Shown here: positions 36,780 through 48,260 of the stretch, in pieces
How positions within the stretch are numbered: the stretch's first letter is position 1
How the letters are laid out: every line of letters begins with the position of its first letter
Source: Talpa occidentalis
Lineage: Eukaryota > Chordata > Mammalia > Eulipotyphla > Talpidae
Direction: 5' to 3'
Length of the DNA: 64,000 nucleotides
NCBI RefSeq assembly: GCF_014898055.3
Contig: NW_023604295.1
Coordinates: 72,318,301 to 72,382,300 of the forward strand
The notes under the pieces: generated by a model
Told to the model about the DNA's origin: nothing
Databases searched by the model: none
What the model saw: only the letters and a program-made list of their open reading frames with translations
Translations under genes and position numbers: made by a program

Positions 36780-37212
36780 TATAGTTTCTTCCCCACCATA
36801 ATCCCTCCTATTGTTGCTTAATAATCATATCTACCTCCCCACCCTTCTCTCTAATCCTTAGCAACCAAAAATCTATTTTCTATTACTAAAATTTTATCAT
36901 TTTTAATAATGATGCATAAATGGATGATATAGCAATAACAATTTGGGATTTTATTTTTCTACTCAGCACAGTTCCCTGGAGATTTGTTGAAGTTGTTGTA
37001 TATATCATAGCTTGTTCCTTTTTATTACTAAATATGGTGTGGATATACTACAATTTGTAAACCATTTATCTACTGAAGAAAATCTGGTTTGTTTCCAGTT
37101 GTTGTAGATTATGAATAAAGGTGTTGTCTCTTTTTTTTTTTTTGCCTTTGTTTGGTTTACTAGAATAATTTTGAATAATTCTTTCTTGATAGTTATGTAG
37201 TTTCAATATATT
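36780..37212 (-). mobile_element. old L1 3' end relic
   Basis: In reverse orientation it carries the ORF2-end/3' UTR landmarks: ttgttgaagttgttgtatat, tattactaaatatggtgtgg, atatactacaatttgtaaac and ctgaagaaaatctggtttg. These correspond to the same positions as in the better-preserved copy at 44460-44600. Confidence 0.65.
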
Positions 37213-37230
37213 CTTCATTGGTTGCTTTTT

Positions 37231-37530
37231 TTTTTTTTTTTTTTAAATTTTTTTTAAGATTTATTTATTTATTTATTTATTCATACAAGCACTGGGTACA
37301 GTCAGAAGCGCGGGAGGGTGAGAGAATTCACCAGAGTCAGAGCAGGATGCAGAACAGGCAGACGGACCGAAGTACACTGCTGAGGGGAGCAGCGGGCGGC
37401 AGGAGAGGTCTGCGCGCCATGTGGGACCCTCCTCTGGTGGCCGGGGAGCAGCTGGGGATCAAACCGGCACTGCAGAGGCTGCGGGCAGCTTCGCAACCCC
37501 GCGCTCAACCGCTGCGCCACCGGGGAAGCC
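37231..37530 (-). mobile_element. young SINE, long form
   Basis: The perfect 18-base TSD cttcattggttgcttttt (37213-37230 and 37531-37548) and GC-rich, CpG-containing body point to a recent insertion. Compared with older copies it keeps an extra ctggtggccggggagcag segment next to box B, shared only with the copy at 44005. Overlapping frames on both strands are SINE-derived. Confidence 0.96.
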
Positions 37531-37689
37531 CTTCATTGGTTGCTTTTTTACATTGCAATATAAATTATAATTTATCACAATCAACAACTACCAACATTTT
37601 ATCATTTCTAGTAGAGCAGAAATCTCCCATTAGGTCTATTTGTCCTCTCATTATTAAATATAATTATCTTGGCTACTGAATGGTGCTAT

Positions 37690-38990
37690 GATTTTATTTT
37701 TTCAGCCATCACATATTATTTAGAAATCAAATGAGAAGGAGGGTAGTATATTATCTTTATCCATATTTCTGCTTTTTCAATTTTTTTATCTTATGCCCCA
37801 AGATTCCTTCTTTTATCATTTCCTTTCTGTTTTAAAAATTCCATTTAACCTTTTTTTAAGAGTAGGTCAACTACTGACAAATTATTTTAGTTTTTCTTTG
37901 TCTGAGGATGTCATTATTTCCCCTTTATTCCTGAAGGATAGTTTCACCAACTATAGAATCTATGATTGATAGTTCTTTTCTTTCAGCACTGAATCATATT
38001 ATGCCATTTCCTTCTGGTTTTACATAAGAAATCTGCTGTCATGAGAATTGATATTCCCCCAAGAGTAATGGGTCTACTCTCTGTGACTGCTTTCAAGATT
38101 TTTTGTCTCTATTTTCAAAACTTTAATTATAATACTTTTTTGGTGTGTATTCTTTGGGTTCATTTTGTTTTATATTTTCTTGGCTTGCTGCATTTATAAG
38201 TTTATATTCTTTTTTAAAAATATTTATTTATGTGTACAAGAGCTGGGGTACAGGCCAGAGATGCAGGGGTGAAAGGATTCTCCAGAGACAGAGTGGAGAA
38301 CAAAACAGGTAGACTGGCTGAAATACACTGCTGAGGGGAGCAGCAGGCGAGACAGGACAGGTCCACTTTGCCATGTGGTTTTCTCTCCAGGCAGCCGGGG
38401 ATAAAACTTGTGCTGCAGAGGCTGTGGACTGCTTCATAACGTGGTGGTACTTAACCCCTTGTGCAACCAGGGAGGCCCTACAAGTTTATATTCTTGACCA
38501 AATGGGAACATTTTCACACATTATTTTCATTGGATACCCTTTCCTGGCTATATTATCTTTTATTTCTGGTATTATAATGGTAAAAATGCTGGAAAATTTG
38601 TTATTTTCCTTGAGGTCTTTGAGACAATTCTTTTTTGTCTCTTTCTTCTTCTTTGTTCAGATTAGGTAAACTATAATGATCTGTCCAAATGTTCATTGAT
38701 ACTATCTTTTTTGTTGTTGTTCTTAAACCTGGAGAGCACATTAAAAAAAGTTTACTGTATTTTTCAGTTGTAACATTTCAACTTACTTCTTTTACAAATT
38801 ATATTTCTTTACTAAATATTTCTTTTTCAAGAGAACGTGCAATTGATCATTGAAATATTTTTATGATGGCTGTTTTAAAATTCTTGCCAGGTAATTCTAT
38901 TTTCTAATTTGTCTGTCCCAAAGTGGAATTTTGTCTCTTTTTACTCAAGTTGTGATTTTCTCAGGTCCCTTATAAATTTTTAACATTGTA
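37690..38990 (-). mobile_element. old L1-like relic, interrupted by a SINE
   Basis: The run of landmarks ctgaaggatagtttcaccaa, agttcttttctttcagcact, gccatttccttctggtttta, ctgctttcaagattttttgt and ttaattataatacttttttg matches a sequence common in old mammalian L1 (L1M group) copies in reverse orientation. Subfamily and exact position in the L1 are not determined. Confidence 0.5.
38213..38481 (-). mobile_element. tRNA-derived SINE in an old L1 relic
   Basis: The TSD aagtttatattctt lies at 38198-38211 and 38482-38495. The host sequence continues across the insertion, which makes the SINE the younger element. Confidence 0.93.
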
Positions 38991-41084
38991 AGAAAAGAAG
39001 ATATGCCTTCATAGACACAGGTGGGCAGAGAGATGCTGCATTTGAAAGGGACAGGTCTGTTAAAAGCTGCAACACAGTCTTGTCACAAGAACTGCTGCAG
39101 TGCTATAGTGAAATTAAATTTTCATCTTTAACAGCTGGAGCTTCCCCTGCTTCCCAGAGCATAGAGAGCAGAAGTAAGGCCTTGTTTCCCCATGTCAAGT
39201 TATCAAGAATATTATTTATACTATAGCAAGTCCCTGAACCAGGAAGCAACATCTCCTTCCCTTTGTCACCAACCAGATCCAGGTATCAAGATGAACCTTG
39301 AAGAACTCCCTTCTCCAACTGAGAGACATGGATGGAATTTACTCTTCATTTGAATTCTATAATCTAGTAATTTACATTTTATATATTTTTATTAATATTA
39401 TAGTCTTTATTTCCCTTTTGTATATTAGGTAATTGACCTGATTTAATATATTATAAAGTACAGGGGGAAATTCCCCTTCTGCTCTGAGTTTTTACCAGGA
39501 TGCTTGAGTAATCAAAATATTATCAGATGGGTTGGCAAAAGAAGATCAATTTCATAGCATATACATGGAGTATCTACAATGATCACGAGGATTACATTTT
39601 CAGTCTGTAAGAAGAGGGCTTATATTCTGAATTGAGGAATAGGGTAAGAGCTTAACATGTCAAGAATGCAGGAGGGGACTTCATATGGCAAGAAGGAAAT
39701 AAATCATGTTTATTTTGTAACATAAGTAGGTTTCTCAGTGAGGTCATGACTAAATTAATGATACATAGGGATAATAACCCTAATATTCATTCTTCTAGGT
39801 AAGTAAATTGGTGATGATCATTTCTCAGATTGGGGGTGGGATGGAAGCTTCTAATGTGCAAGGTCTCAGCTGATGTTGGTTCAAAACAATCTGTATGCCA
39901 AAGTGGCACATTCTAAGGAGATCAGTTCTGAAAATCTTGAGGAAGCCAGGTCTAAGCACCTCTGATATCATATCATCTAGGACTTATAGAACCATGAGGG
40001 GACAAATCTTTTTTAGGAGTCTGGCTATGAGAAATAGATAGGGCTGTTACCTGGAGTTGAAAGTGACATGAGGGGATAGACCTTTTGTAAATTTATTTTA
40101 TTGAATAGTAAAGTGTATAGATTTATACAATTTATGAGCAAATGCCTTCATAGTTGCCCACAACAGGGAGAGAAGTTAGAAGAGTATTTAACTATGGAGA
40201 AAGCAGGCAGGCTTATGGCAGACATTGGAGTATTCAAATTTCTCTGAATATAGTGAAATAAAGGGAGTGAGGCATTCCTGGTGGCTGAGATGACTAAAGG
40301 AAAATGAAAAACAGGCTATAGCAGTTTGTTTGTTTGTTTTAATTTAAGTCTTTATATGTTTACCTGATTTCTGTAAGCTTCTCACGTCAGTGGACCATGT
40401 AGCAACGGATCACTTTTAGATAACACAGTTGCCTGCAATTCTATTATTCCTACCTTTGGAAATGCATTCTAATTAGTGGCCATGAAATAATCATAACTTA
40501 AGTAAAATGCCTTCCTCAAAAATATTTTTTGGTATATTTTTCTGTCAGTCACACAATGCATCCCCACTCTAGTCTTTTCAACTATCTCCTCCTATGGGAA
40601 GCATTCAACTGTATTTCTCTCTTGTAAACCTATTAATTTTGATTGACCGCATCACATCCTCCTACCCAGAAAAACCCTTGCCTTCCACGCTATTGCTTCT
40701 TAAAACTATTTCATATTGCATTTGTTTCAATTTCCCATTCTATTTGTATTTACTATTATTCCTTTTTGGGTAAAATAAGCATAAAATGTCAATTTAATAG
40801 CTTTTGGGCTGACATCAACATGAAAAAGACAATATAATATTTTCTTGCACGTGGGTACCTCCTTTGGACTGTAGGACACAGTCCCTGACCTATTGAAATT
40901 AAGTCAGTGGTGTGTTTTGATAGATAATTTGGGATCCTAGTTTATATTGCTGTCTTTGCCATAAATTATTTGACAGGCAGACAGTACAATGTCCCTAAGG
41001 TTTCCTGCCCTTTGCATTTCCTGGTATTCTGGATGTGATGATTTTACTCTCATGAATGGGTCTCAGGGCATAGTTGGCTCAGGG
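38991..41084. other. non-coding DNA, no repeat firmly recognised
   Basis: The intervals 39000-39350 and 39540-40250 are moderately GC-richer and look like decayed retroelement or unique DNA. I could not name a family. No open frame is of note. Confidence 0.4.
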
Positions 41085-41390
41085 AAAGGAAATTATCTGG
41101 GTGGCCTGGACTTAATCACATAAGACCTTTAACAGCAGAGAGATTTCCCCTGCTGGTTGCAGAAAGTGAAGACAGAGATTTTGAAAGAAATTTCCTTTGA
41201 AAGTGGTTCTCTATCCTGAAATGAAGGGGATCCAGAATAAAGACCTGGTCTGACAGTGGTAGAACCCAGAGGGTCCTGGGCCCAGAGCTAGCAAGAAGGC
41301 AGGGGCATCGGTCCTAAATCTGCAAGGTAATGAATTATGCCAACAACCTGCAGGACTTTCCCTGCTTCCAGCACTGCTGCCTTATGTCTG
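41085..41390 (+). mobile_element. MLT1-like LTR fragment (ERVL-MaLR)
   Basis: It contains aattatctgggtggcctgga, cttaatcacataagaccttt, agctagcaagaaggcagggg, catcggtcctaaatctgcaa and gaattatgccaacaacctgc. These follow the order of the MaLR LTR consensus (attatctgggtgggccc, then the agcaagaaaacgggg and gaattctgccaacaacctg segments). Confidence 0.65.
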
Positions 41391-43279
41391 AAATAAGAAC
41401 AAATAATTAACTTCACATGAAAATATGCTGCATTCTTTCCCATGAAAAACATATTGCTCTAAATGTGCGATGCAGAGGGATGAAAGGAAACTGTCTAGAA
41501 ATTTTGTTGTTTAAGGCATTTTCCTTGAGTTTATTAGATTTTTTTCCCCACTGTAGAAGACAGGTTCTAAAATGGTCACCCATATTCCTTTTCTATATTT
41601 TTGGCTCTTCTTTCTATTATATAACTTCTTTCTACTGTTCTTGGTTGCTCACTCTACACAGACTACGATACAAGAATAGTATAGTCCTCACTTTTTCATC
41701 AAGAGTTTTATTTTTTTCCCCTCCAGGAAAATAATATTAGAATGAAACTTCTGCCTGGTTTATAATAGATAGTAAGGATATACTTAGATTCTATCTTAAC
41801 TACTTTGCCTTTATTTAGCTTTTACTCTAACTTAAAACTACTGATAATAAAATACAGTGGCTAAAATGAGAACAGCTTTTCGCTTAATGATCTGGAAGCT
41901 AACAACTCTGTTTGTCAAGTCAATTCAAATTCACAAAAAATTGAGGGTTTCTGTTTTTTCTCATTGCATTACCCAACAATGTCCTATAGTGTGGACAGTT
42001 TTCCATCTTCATATTCATATATGCAGCTACAAATAGATAACAAAAGGACAATGTTCATAACTGGAATGTGCATATTCAATTTTTTTGTCAATGGATACAA
42101 GGTTAGTTGGAAATGTAGTCTAAGAGTAGATATATTTCAATAATTCAAGTGTTATTATAGAAAGTGGGAAAACAAGATATTGTAGAACAATTAGCAGTGT
42201 GCCATCATTTTCCCTACAATGTTAGGAACATTCTCATTTTGATGTTAGATATATTTTCACTCAGAAAGATAAATTAGTCAAGTGATATTTTCATGGCCTA
42301 TTCATTTAGGTAGAAGTGGCAAAGCTTTTCATTCACTTACTGTATACACACCAAAAAAATAATACTCCCAAAGGAAATGATAATGTCTGTTTAGATTGCT
42401 TCCTTTCACCCCGCACCCACAGCTCTCCATATGTAACCCCAAATACCTTATCAGTGTCTGAGAATGATTTTACTGAGTTCCAGTATACAGAATTCCAAAG
42501 AACACTGCTCTTCATTCCCAAAACAACTTATCTTTGAACTTTTTTGCGCCTACTTTATTTTCTTGGATAACTAGTAAGGAAATTCTGTTATTTTCATCAA
42601 TCATAGAATTATGATTACTCCTGCTTAACATACAATCCTGATTTTAGTGGTTTAAAAACTACCCCTGTCTAATAGAATATAATGCCTTTAGAGTTGGAGA
42701 ATTTCTTTTTCTAGTTGAGAGGGCTTACAAACCTCTACATTACATGATTCTGTGGGTTCAACAGAAGTTAGCAGTGACTAACTTTCTGAAAATGCATCCG
42801 ATGTCCTGAACTAACTCATTGTCCTAAGGAAATTTTTCACTTTCACAGTATTTTCCTGGAAGATATGGGAAATGAGAAAATATTTTGAACACAGCAAATC
42901 CTACTTCAGAAAGTTTCCTCTAGATTCTATTTTGAGTCTGAACAGTTTCTTGTTTAAATTCTCTCCTTATCTATTCATTATCTTAGGAAGCTAAATGAAA
43001 AGTTCTACATAGAAAAATCCTTAGATAAATTAATAAATACAATCAAAATGTTTTACTTTCACTTAACCACAAATGAAATGATACTTATTTTTGCCACTAA
43101 AACATTCATTTTTTTCAAAAAAAAAGCTTCATAACAAAATCCTACCTGTCATTTCTACATTCATTAATAGTCTCCCGAAGACCTTTTTAACATCTGTCTG
43201 CTGCCCACTCTCAAGTCAATCGCACATTTTTTCTTAAAAAAATTTTACATCTGCTTTCACAAATTAATTATTTTGTCAT
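41391..43279. other. non-coding DNA, nothing recognised
   Basis: The 105-codon frame at 41417-41734 and the opposed 62/73-codon frames at 42316-42537 show no recognisable motif. None is supported as an exon. Confidence 0.45.
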
Positions 43280-43480
43280 GATTCATTGCTATATAACAAA
43301 CCACTCCAAAAACTAGTTTCAAAAGAATAATTTTAAAATATCTGTCATATCTGATGGTTTGTTTACTTAGCTGGATGCTTCACACTTGTGGTCTCTTATG
43401 TGACTGCAGATAGATGACAGCTGCAGCTGGGTCTGGAGTTCATTTGTAAGATTGTCAGCATGGAATTGATGAGATGTCTT
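43280..43480 (-). mobile_element. ancient interspersed repeat, family not resolved
   Basis: attgctatataacaaaccac, cactccaaaaactagtttc and atgtgactgcagatagatga resemble a widespread mammalian repeat with a tgtgtaacaaaccaccccaa start and a tgtggctgcagtcagctg middle. Orientation is inferred from the LTR-like order. Confidence 0.4.
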
Positions 43481-43537
43481 TACTTATATGCCTAGAACCT
43501 CAGATTGGATACCTGGGACATATGGGATCTAAGAACA

Positions 43538-43622
43538 CCTCTCTCTCTCTCTCTCTCTCCCCTCCTTTCTCTCCCATTCCCTCCCACCCTCCTTCTCATT
43601 TTCTTTCTCTGTCTCTCTTCTT
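43538..43622. repeat. (CT)n microsatellite grading into a pyrimidine tract
   Basis: About 11 pure CT units followed by an interrupted CT-rich run. It lies just outside the L1 insertion at 43658. Confidence 0.95.
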
Positions 43623-43657
43623 CCCACCTGTGGTCTCAGTAACAGTAACAGTTTCTT

Positions 43658-44850
43658 TTCTTTTTTTTTTTCTTTTTGGAAGAAAGAGAGAAAATCTTTA
43701 TTATTGATTGTTTATGCCTAAGAACGCGAGGAGAGAGGATTCCCAAAGCCCAACCAGGAGGTGAAGAGTTAATCCCATAACCTAGACTGCCAGAGAGCAA
43801 GGCAAGGGCTGGAGCTATTTTTCTTTTTTTTTAATTTTATTTTTATATTCCCCATACAATTGCAACCCCCTTATTTTGACCCCAATCCCTCCTTTCCCCA
43901 CCCCCCACCCCCCATAGTGTGTCTCTGGTTCATAGTTGTTTGTTGATTTTGATTTTTTCTTTCTTATAGTTATTCTTTTTCCTGGCCCCTTATTTAGGTT
44001 TTCTTTTTTTTTTTTTTTTTTTTAAACTTTTTTTTTTTTTTTATAGAGGCATGTTTTTATTTATTTATTATTTATTTGTTTGTTTGTTTTCGTTTATACA
44101 TGCACTGGGTACAGTCAGAAGCACGGGAGGGTGAGAGAATTCACCAGAGCCAGAGCAGGGAGCAGAGCAGGCAGAAGGACCGAAGCACACTGCTGAGGGG
44201 AGCAGCGGGCGGCAGGAGAGGTCTGCTCGCCATGTGGGACCCTCCTCTGGTGGCCGGGGAGCAGCCGGGGATCGAACCGGTGCCGCAGAGGCCGCGGGCA
44301 GCTTCGCAACCCAGCGCTCAACCGCTGCGCCACCGGGGAGGCCCTTATTTAGGTTTTCTAGACTCCTGCTATGAGTGAGACCATCCGGTATTTTTCTTTT
44401 TCTTTCTAGCTTAATTCGCTGAGCATGATCCCTTCCAGTGCCATCCATGTTGCTGCAAATTGCATGTGTTTATCTTTTTTGAATGCTGAGTAATATTCCA
44501 TGGTGTATATGTACCACATCTTCTTGATCCAGTCATCTATTTTTGGGCATTTGGGTTGTTTCCAAAGCTTAGCTATTGTAAATAGTGTTGCTATAAACAT
44601 AGGGGTGCAGGTGCTCTTTGGAATTGATGTTTCTGTGTCCTTTGGGTAAATACCTAGGAGTGGAATTGCTGGATCATATGGTAGCTCTATCTTTAGTAGG
44701 TTGAGGAATCTCCACACAGCTTTCCATAGTGGTTGGACCAGTTTGAGATACCATCTCACACCAGTGAGAATGGCACATATTAAAAAAAAAAAAAAAAAAA
44801 AAACCTAGCAACAACAAATGTTGGTGAGGATGTGGAGAAAAAGGAATTCT
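43658..44850 (-). mobile_element. young L1 with 5' inversion, nested SINE and 3' transduction
   Basis: The minus-strand frame 44759-44406 gives the L1 ORF2 C-terminus, including [43 protein letters not shown] and the terminal MLSELS stop. A 3' UTR then runs to an AATAAA-type A-rich end at about 43830. Beyond 44746 the L1 continues in the opposite direction (plus strand, 44748-44850: agataccatctcacaccag, then gttggtgaggatgtggaga), a typical 5' inversion. Downstream of the first tail, about 140 bases of other DNA end in AATAAA (complement, about 43697) and a second A-tail. The outer flanks share cagtttctt (43649-43657 and 44851-44859). Confidence 0.8.
44005..44342 (-). mobile_element. youngest-looking SINE, nested in L1 3' UTR
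   Basis: The perfect 17-base TSD ccttatttaggttttct (43988-44004 and 44343-44359) consists of L1 3' UTR sequence. The copy is about 338 bases including a long A-rich tail, keeps the long form of the body, and has many intact CpG sites. Box A-like gcgcagcggttgag and box B ggttcgatcccc are both intact on the minus strand. The 100-126-codon frames on both strands are SINE and L1 sequence. Confidence 0.96.
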
Positions 44851-44859
44851 CAGTTTCTT

Positions 44860-45433
44860 ACAGTAATCTGGTCTCAGGGTACTAACATGTCTTACATCAA
44901 ACTTGCTCCCCCCAGAGCTTGTATGCACCCAGAAGGATCAAAGGCTGCCAGTCTCCTTAACAAACTGGAATAGTGTCACTTCTACCATGTTCCATTGGCT
45001 GAGCAACCACAGGGTCAGTCCCTATTCAGGTGAAAGGAGAATGAAGTTCACATTACATATCACATTATCCAAGAGATGAAATTTGTATTCTGTTCTAAAA
45101 GATTTATCATGAATGAACACGGATTACATTCTACTCTGTTAGTTAGCATTTTCTCTAACATGGATTTCTCCTCTGTCATTTATGAATTATTTAAAGCAAG
45201 GATAGATAATGCAAATAGTGATTGGACCATGTATGACATCATTGTCGTTGGTGATTTCTCTTTACTCACTAATTTATGAGAGTATTGCAAGAAAGATTTG
45301 TTATCATTCTGTGTCTCATAAGCCATTGGGTGTGTTTTTCTTCACCCCCACCTTACTCTCATTCTATGCAAAGCTACACTTAACCACTGTTTATTTGTTC
45401 CAAGCTTCCCCATGTCAAGTTGAGGGCTATGTA
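44860..45433. other. non-coding DNA, nothing recognised
   Basis: No coding or repeat signal recognised. Confidence 0.45.
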
Positions 45434-45449
45434 AGAAATGTCTTGAGGA

Positions 45450-45719
45450 GGGCCTCCCTGGTGGCACAGGCAGTTGAGTGCAGAGCTGTGGAGCTGGTCA
45501 GCAGCCTCTGCAGTGTGGGTTCAATCCCTGCCAGCTGGGGAGATACCTACATGATGCAGCAGACCTCTCCTGTCTCACCTGATGTCCCCCTCACCAGTAT
45601 ATTTCAGTCAAGCTGCCTGTTCTGTTCTCTACTCTGTCTCTTATGAATACTCTCACCCTCCTGCACATCTGGCCTGTACCCCAGTTCTTATATGCATGAA
45701 TAATTAAATCTAAAAAAAA
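45450..45719 (+). mobile_element. tRNA-derived SINE with 16-base TSD
   Basis: The TSD agaaatgtcttgagga lies at 45434-45449 and 45720-45735. The head is gggcctccctggtggcacag. The tail is partly decayed (cataaataaataaat has become catgaataattaaat). Confidence 0.94.
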
Positions 45720-45735
45720 AGAAATGTCTTGAGGA

Positions 45736-46849
45736 CCATAAAATAAGGAGGTCAGAATTTGAATAAATGTCATGCTATTATCTACTTCATATTAAATTTT
45801 AATTTTAGTAAATTAAGTTATAGATATCACAGAATCCAAAATGCAACAAGAAATTACAATACATATCATTCTCAGTCCTCAGGTCAAGTAGTAAGTTCCT
45901 CTTCTAGAAAGCACAAAACTAAACTTGTCCATTTATTTTGTATATACATACACACAAAGAGACAGAATATAAACAATTTACTGTGGATGTGTATTTGCAT
46001 GTGTACATGTATACATATTATATATATACACAAATGCATATATTCACACATACATGTGTGGATACATCTGTATATATGCATGCATGTGTGGGAATAATAT
46101 ATATTATTTATGTGAATTATGTGTGTGTCTGCAGCAGTTATACACATAGTAGTACATGGCATGTATGATATAGCATACCTTGATTTTCTTGGTGACATAA
46201 TGATTCAGAAATATAGAATCCCAACTCTTTAGGTGCATACTATCCACAGCTACCACTAAAACACCCATAGTCCTTCACCATAGATCATTAGACCTGCTCC
46301 CCCATTTTCCCATTCTCTTTATTTGAATATTTACCTTAAATTTTGTTTCAATATTGTCAGATTTATAAGTCTTTTTAGGGCATTTCAACCCCCTGTAACA
46401 TTTTAACAGACCACTGTTTTGGTGACATTAAACAAAAATTATCTTCTGTCTTTATGACTTTTTAAATATTTTAGTATATTGCACAAGGTGAACTTGTTTT
46501 GATATAGGATATGAAATATGTGTCTAATTTGTTGAGATAGCTACCTAGCTGTCAACGTATTAGTTGTTGTATGATTCATCTTTTTCCATGATTTTCAGAT
46601 GTTTCTTTTATCAAATTCTCTATTTCCATAAACAGAAATGGAATTTTTTTAATATTTCTCTTCTTTCTTTCATGCATGTAGCAGTACCGGCCAGAAAACA
46701 CCAAATGTTTATTAAATCTCTTCTGCCTTTAAGAGTTTACGTTAGTCCAGAGCAGAACAATTCTACTTCTAAAGAGCTGTAGCCATCACTTAACTTGATG
46801 TTATTATTATTAATGACTAAGCACTCCCAGGAGAAGCTTTCTCAGTGGT
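45736..46849. other. AT-rich non-coding DNA with alternating purine-pyrimidine tract
   Basis: Between about 45940 and 46140 the sequence is a patchwork of tgtatgca, cacaca and tatata steps. This gives 76-112-codon frames on both strands that are low-complexity artefacts. Confidence 0.5.
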
Positions 46850-47345
46850 AAATTAGTCTCTTAGGCCTACTGTAACAAAGCACCACAAACTGGGTGACTC
46901 TGAATAACACAAATGCATTCTCTCACTGATATGGGGACCAGAACTCTGAAATCAAGGTGTCCGTAGTTTCATGCTCTGTCAGAAATCTGGAAGGGAATCT
47001 TGCCTTATCTCTTCTTAGCTTCGGGTAATTTGCTGCATTTCTTTGGCATGGTGCCGCTACATATTTCTACTTTTGTCTTTGCTGTCACATGGAGTCCTCA
47101 CTATGTGTATCTGTCTTCATATGGTTGTCTTTTTTTTTTTTTTTTTTTTTTATAAAAACACCGGTCACATTGAAATAGGGGACCAACCTACTCCAGTGTG
47201 ATCTCATTTCAACTAATTACACCAGCAATAGATCTATTTCCACATAAGATCATCTTCAGAAGTTTTGAGTGGTAGTACTTCAAAACAACATTTTCAGATT
47301 TGAGGGGATGGGATAGGCTCAATTAGATCTATATCAATTCCTGGA
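46850..47345 (-). mobile_element. MLT1-like LTR (ERVL-MaLR)
   Basis: In reverse orientation it follows the MaLR LTR: tgtaacaaagcaccacaaac, actgggtgactctgaataac, gaaatcaaggtgtccgtag, then after a 20-base-plus T run aaaaacaccggtcacattga, accaacctactccagtgtga, tctcatttcaactaattaca. It has no internal coding region and is a solo LTR relic. Confidence 0.7.
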
Positions 47346-47952
47346 ATTTGTTCCAATCTTGGATAATATTCTCCTGTTCAGCATTCCCACTGCATTAAAT
47401 TCCTTCTGCAAGTTCTAGATGTATAAAACTCATATGATTGTTCAAGCTTTTTTTTGTGACAATTACTGTATCTATAAATCTATGCCTACTTCTAACATGT
47501 ATTATTGCTATGATGGTTTAATAGATTTTTTGTGGAAATTTTTATAAACATTTATATGGCTAAATCAGTGTATTTTATACACATGTTTAATTACCAAATT
47601 TTATTTATCAAATCAGTGAGCACTTGAAAGTTAATTTTAGTTTCTTTTTTATACAAACAATATTCTACAGTTACTAATATGTTCCAGATTTTGGAAATAG
47701 GTTTCCATTGTTTATTCTCTACAGAATTTGTCACTACCTGTACCTCCCCCTTATCCTTCTATCACATTTACTTTTCTGCTCAATATTCTAACATTTTCTA
47801 CATTGATCCTATATTTCACAATCATAATATGTTAAAGTTACAAATGGAAGAACACAGTGAACTATCACTCATTAAGGGGGATCATACATAAATTATTTTT
47901 TCTTTTACTATAGGTAAGTTTCTACACGTCAGTGATTGAGAATGCATTAGAT
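47346..47952. other. AT-rich non-coding DNA, nothing recognised
   Basis: No coding or repeat signal recognised. Confidence 0.45.
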
Positions 47953-47965
47953 TCCCATGGTATTT

Positions 47966-48247
47966 TTTTTTTTAAGATTTATTTATTTATTTGTTTGTTT
48001 GTTTATTTATACAAGCACTGGGTACAGTCAGAAGCGCGGGAGGGTGAGAGAATTCACCAGAGCCAGAGCGGGGAGCAGAATAGGCAGAGTGACGAAGTAC
48101 ACTGCTGAGGGGAGCAGCGGGGGCGGCAGGAGAGGTCTGCGCATCATGTGGGACCCTCGCCTGCGGCCAGTAATTGACCAGGCGCTGCAGCGGCTGCGGG
48201 CAGCTTGGCGCCCGGCGTTCAACTGCTGTGTCACCAGGGGAGGCCCT
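47966..48247 (-). mobile_element. tRNA-derived SINE, younger subfamily
   Basis: The TSD tcccatggtattt (47953-47965) is matched by tcccatagcattt (48248-48260) with two differences. The body is GC-rich. The 126- and 91-codon frames on either strand are derived from it. Confidence 0.93.
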
Positions 48248-48260
48248 CCCATAGCATTTC

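Noticed and set aside
37218..37679. 153-codon frame as a protein gene
   Set aside because: It is SINE sequence read on its antisense strand, extended into poly-T and flanking DNA.
41417..41734. 105-codon frame as an exon
   Set aside because: No recognised motif, hydrophobic AT-rich composition, no splice or start context that stands out.
44068..44448. 126-codon minus-strand frame as a gene
   Set aside because: It joins the L1 ORF2 end region to the nested SINE. No independent protein.
45884..46198. 104-codon His/Ile/Cys-rich minus frame and its plus-strand partners
   Set aside because: Generated by an alternating tgtatgca/cacaca/tatata tract. No motif.
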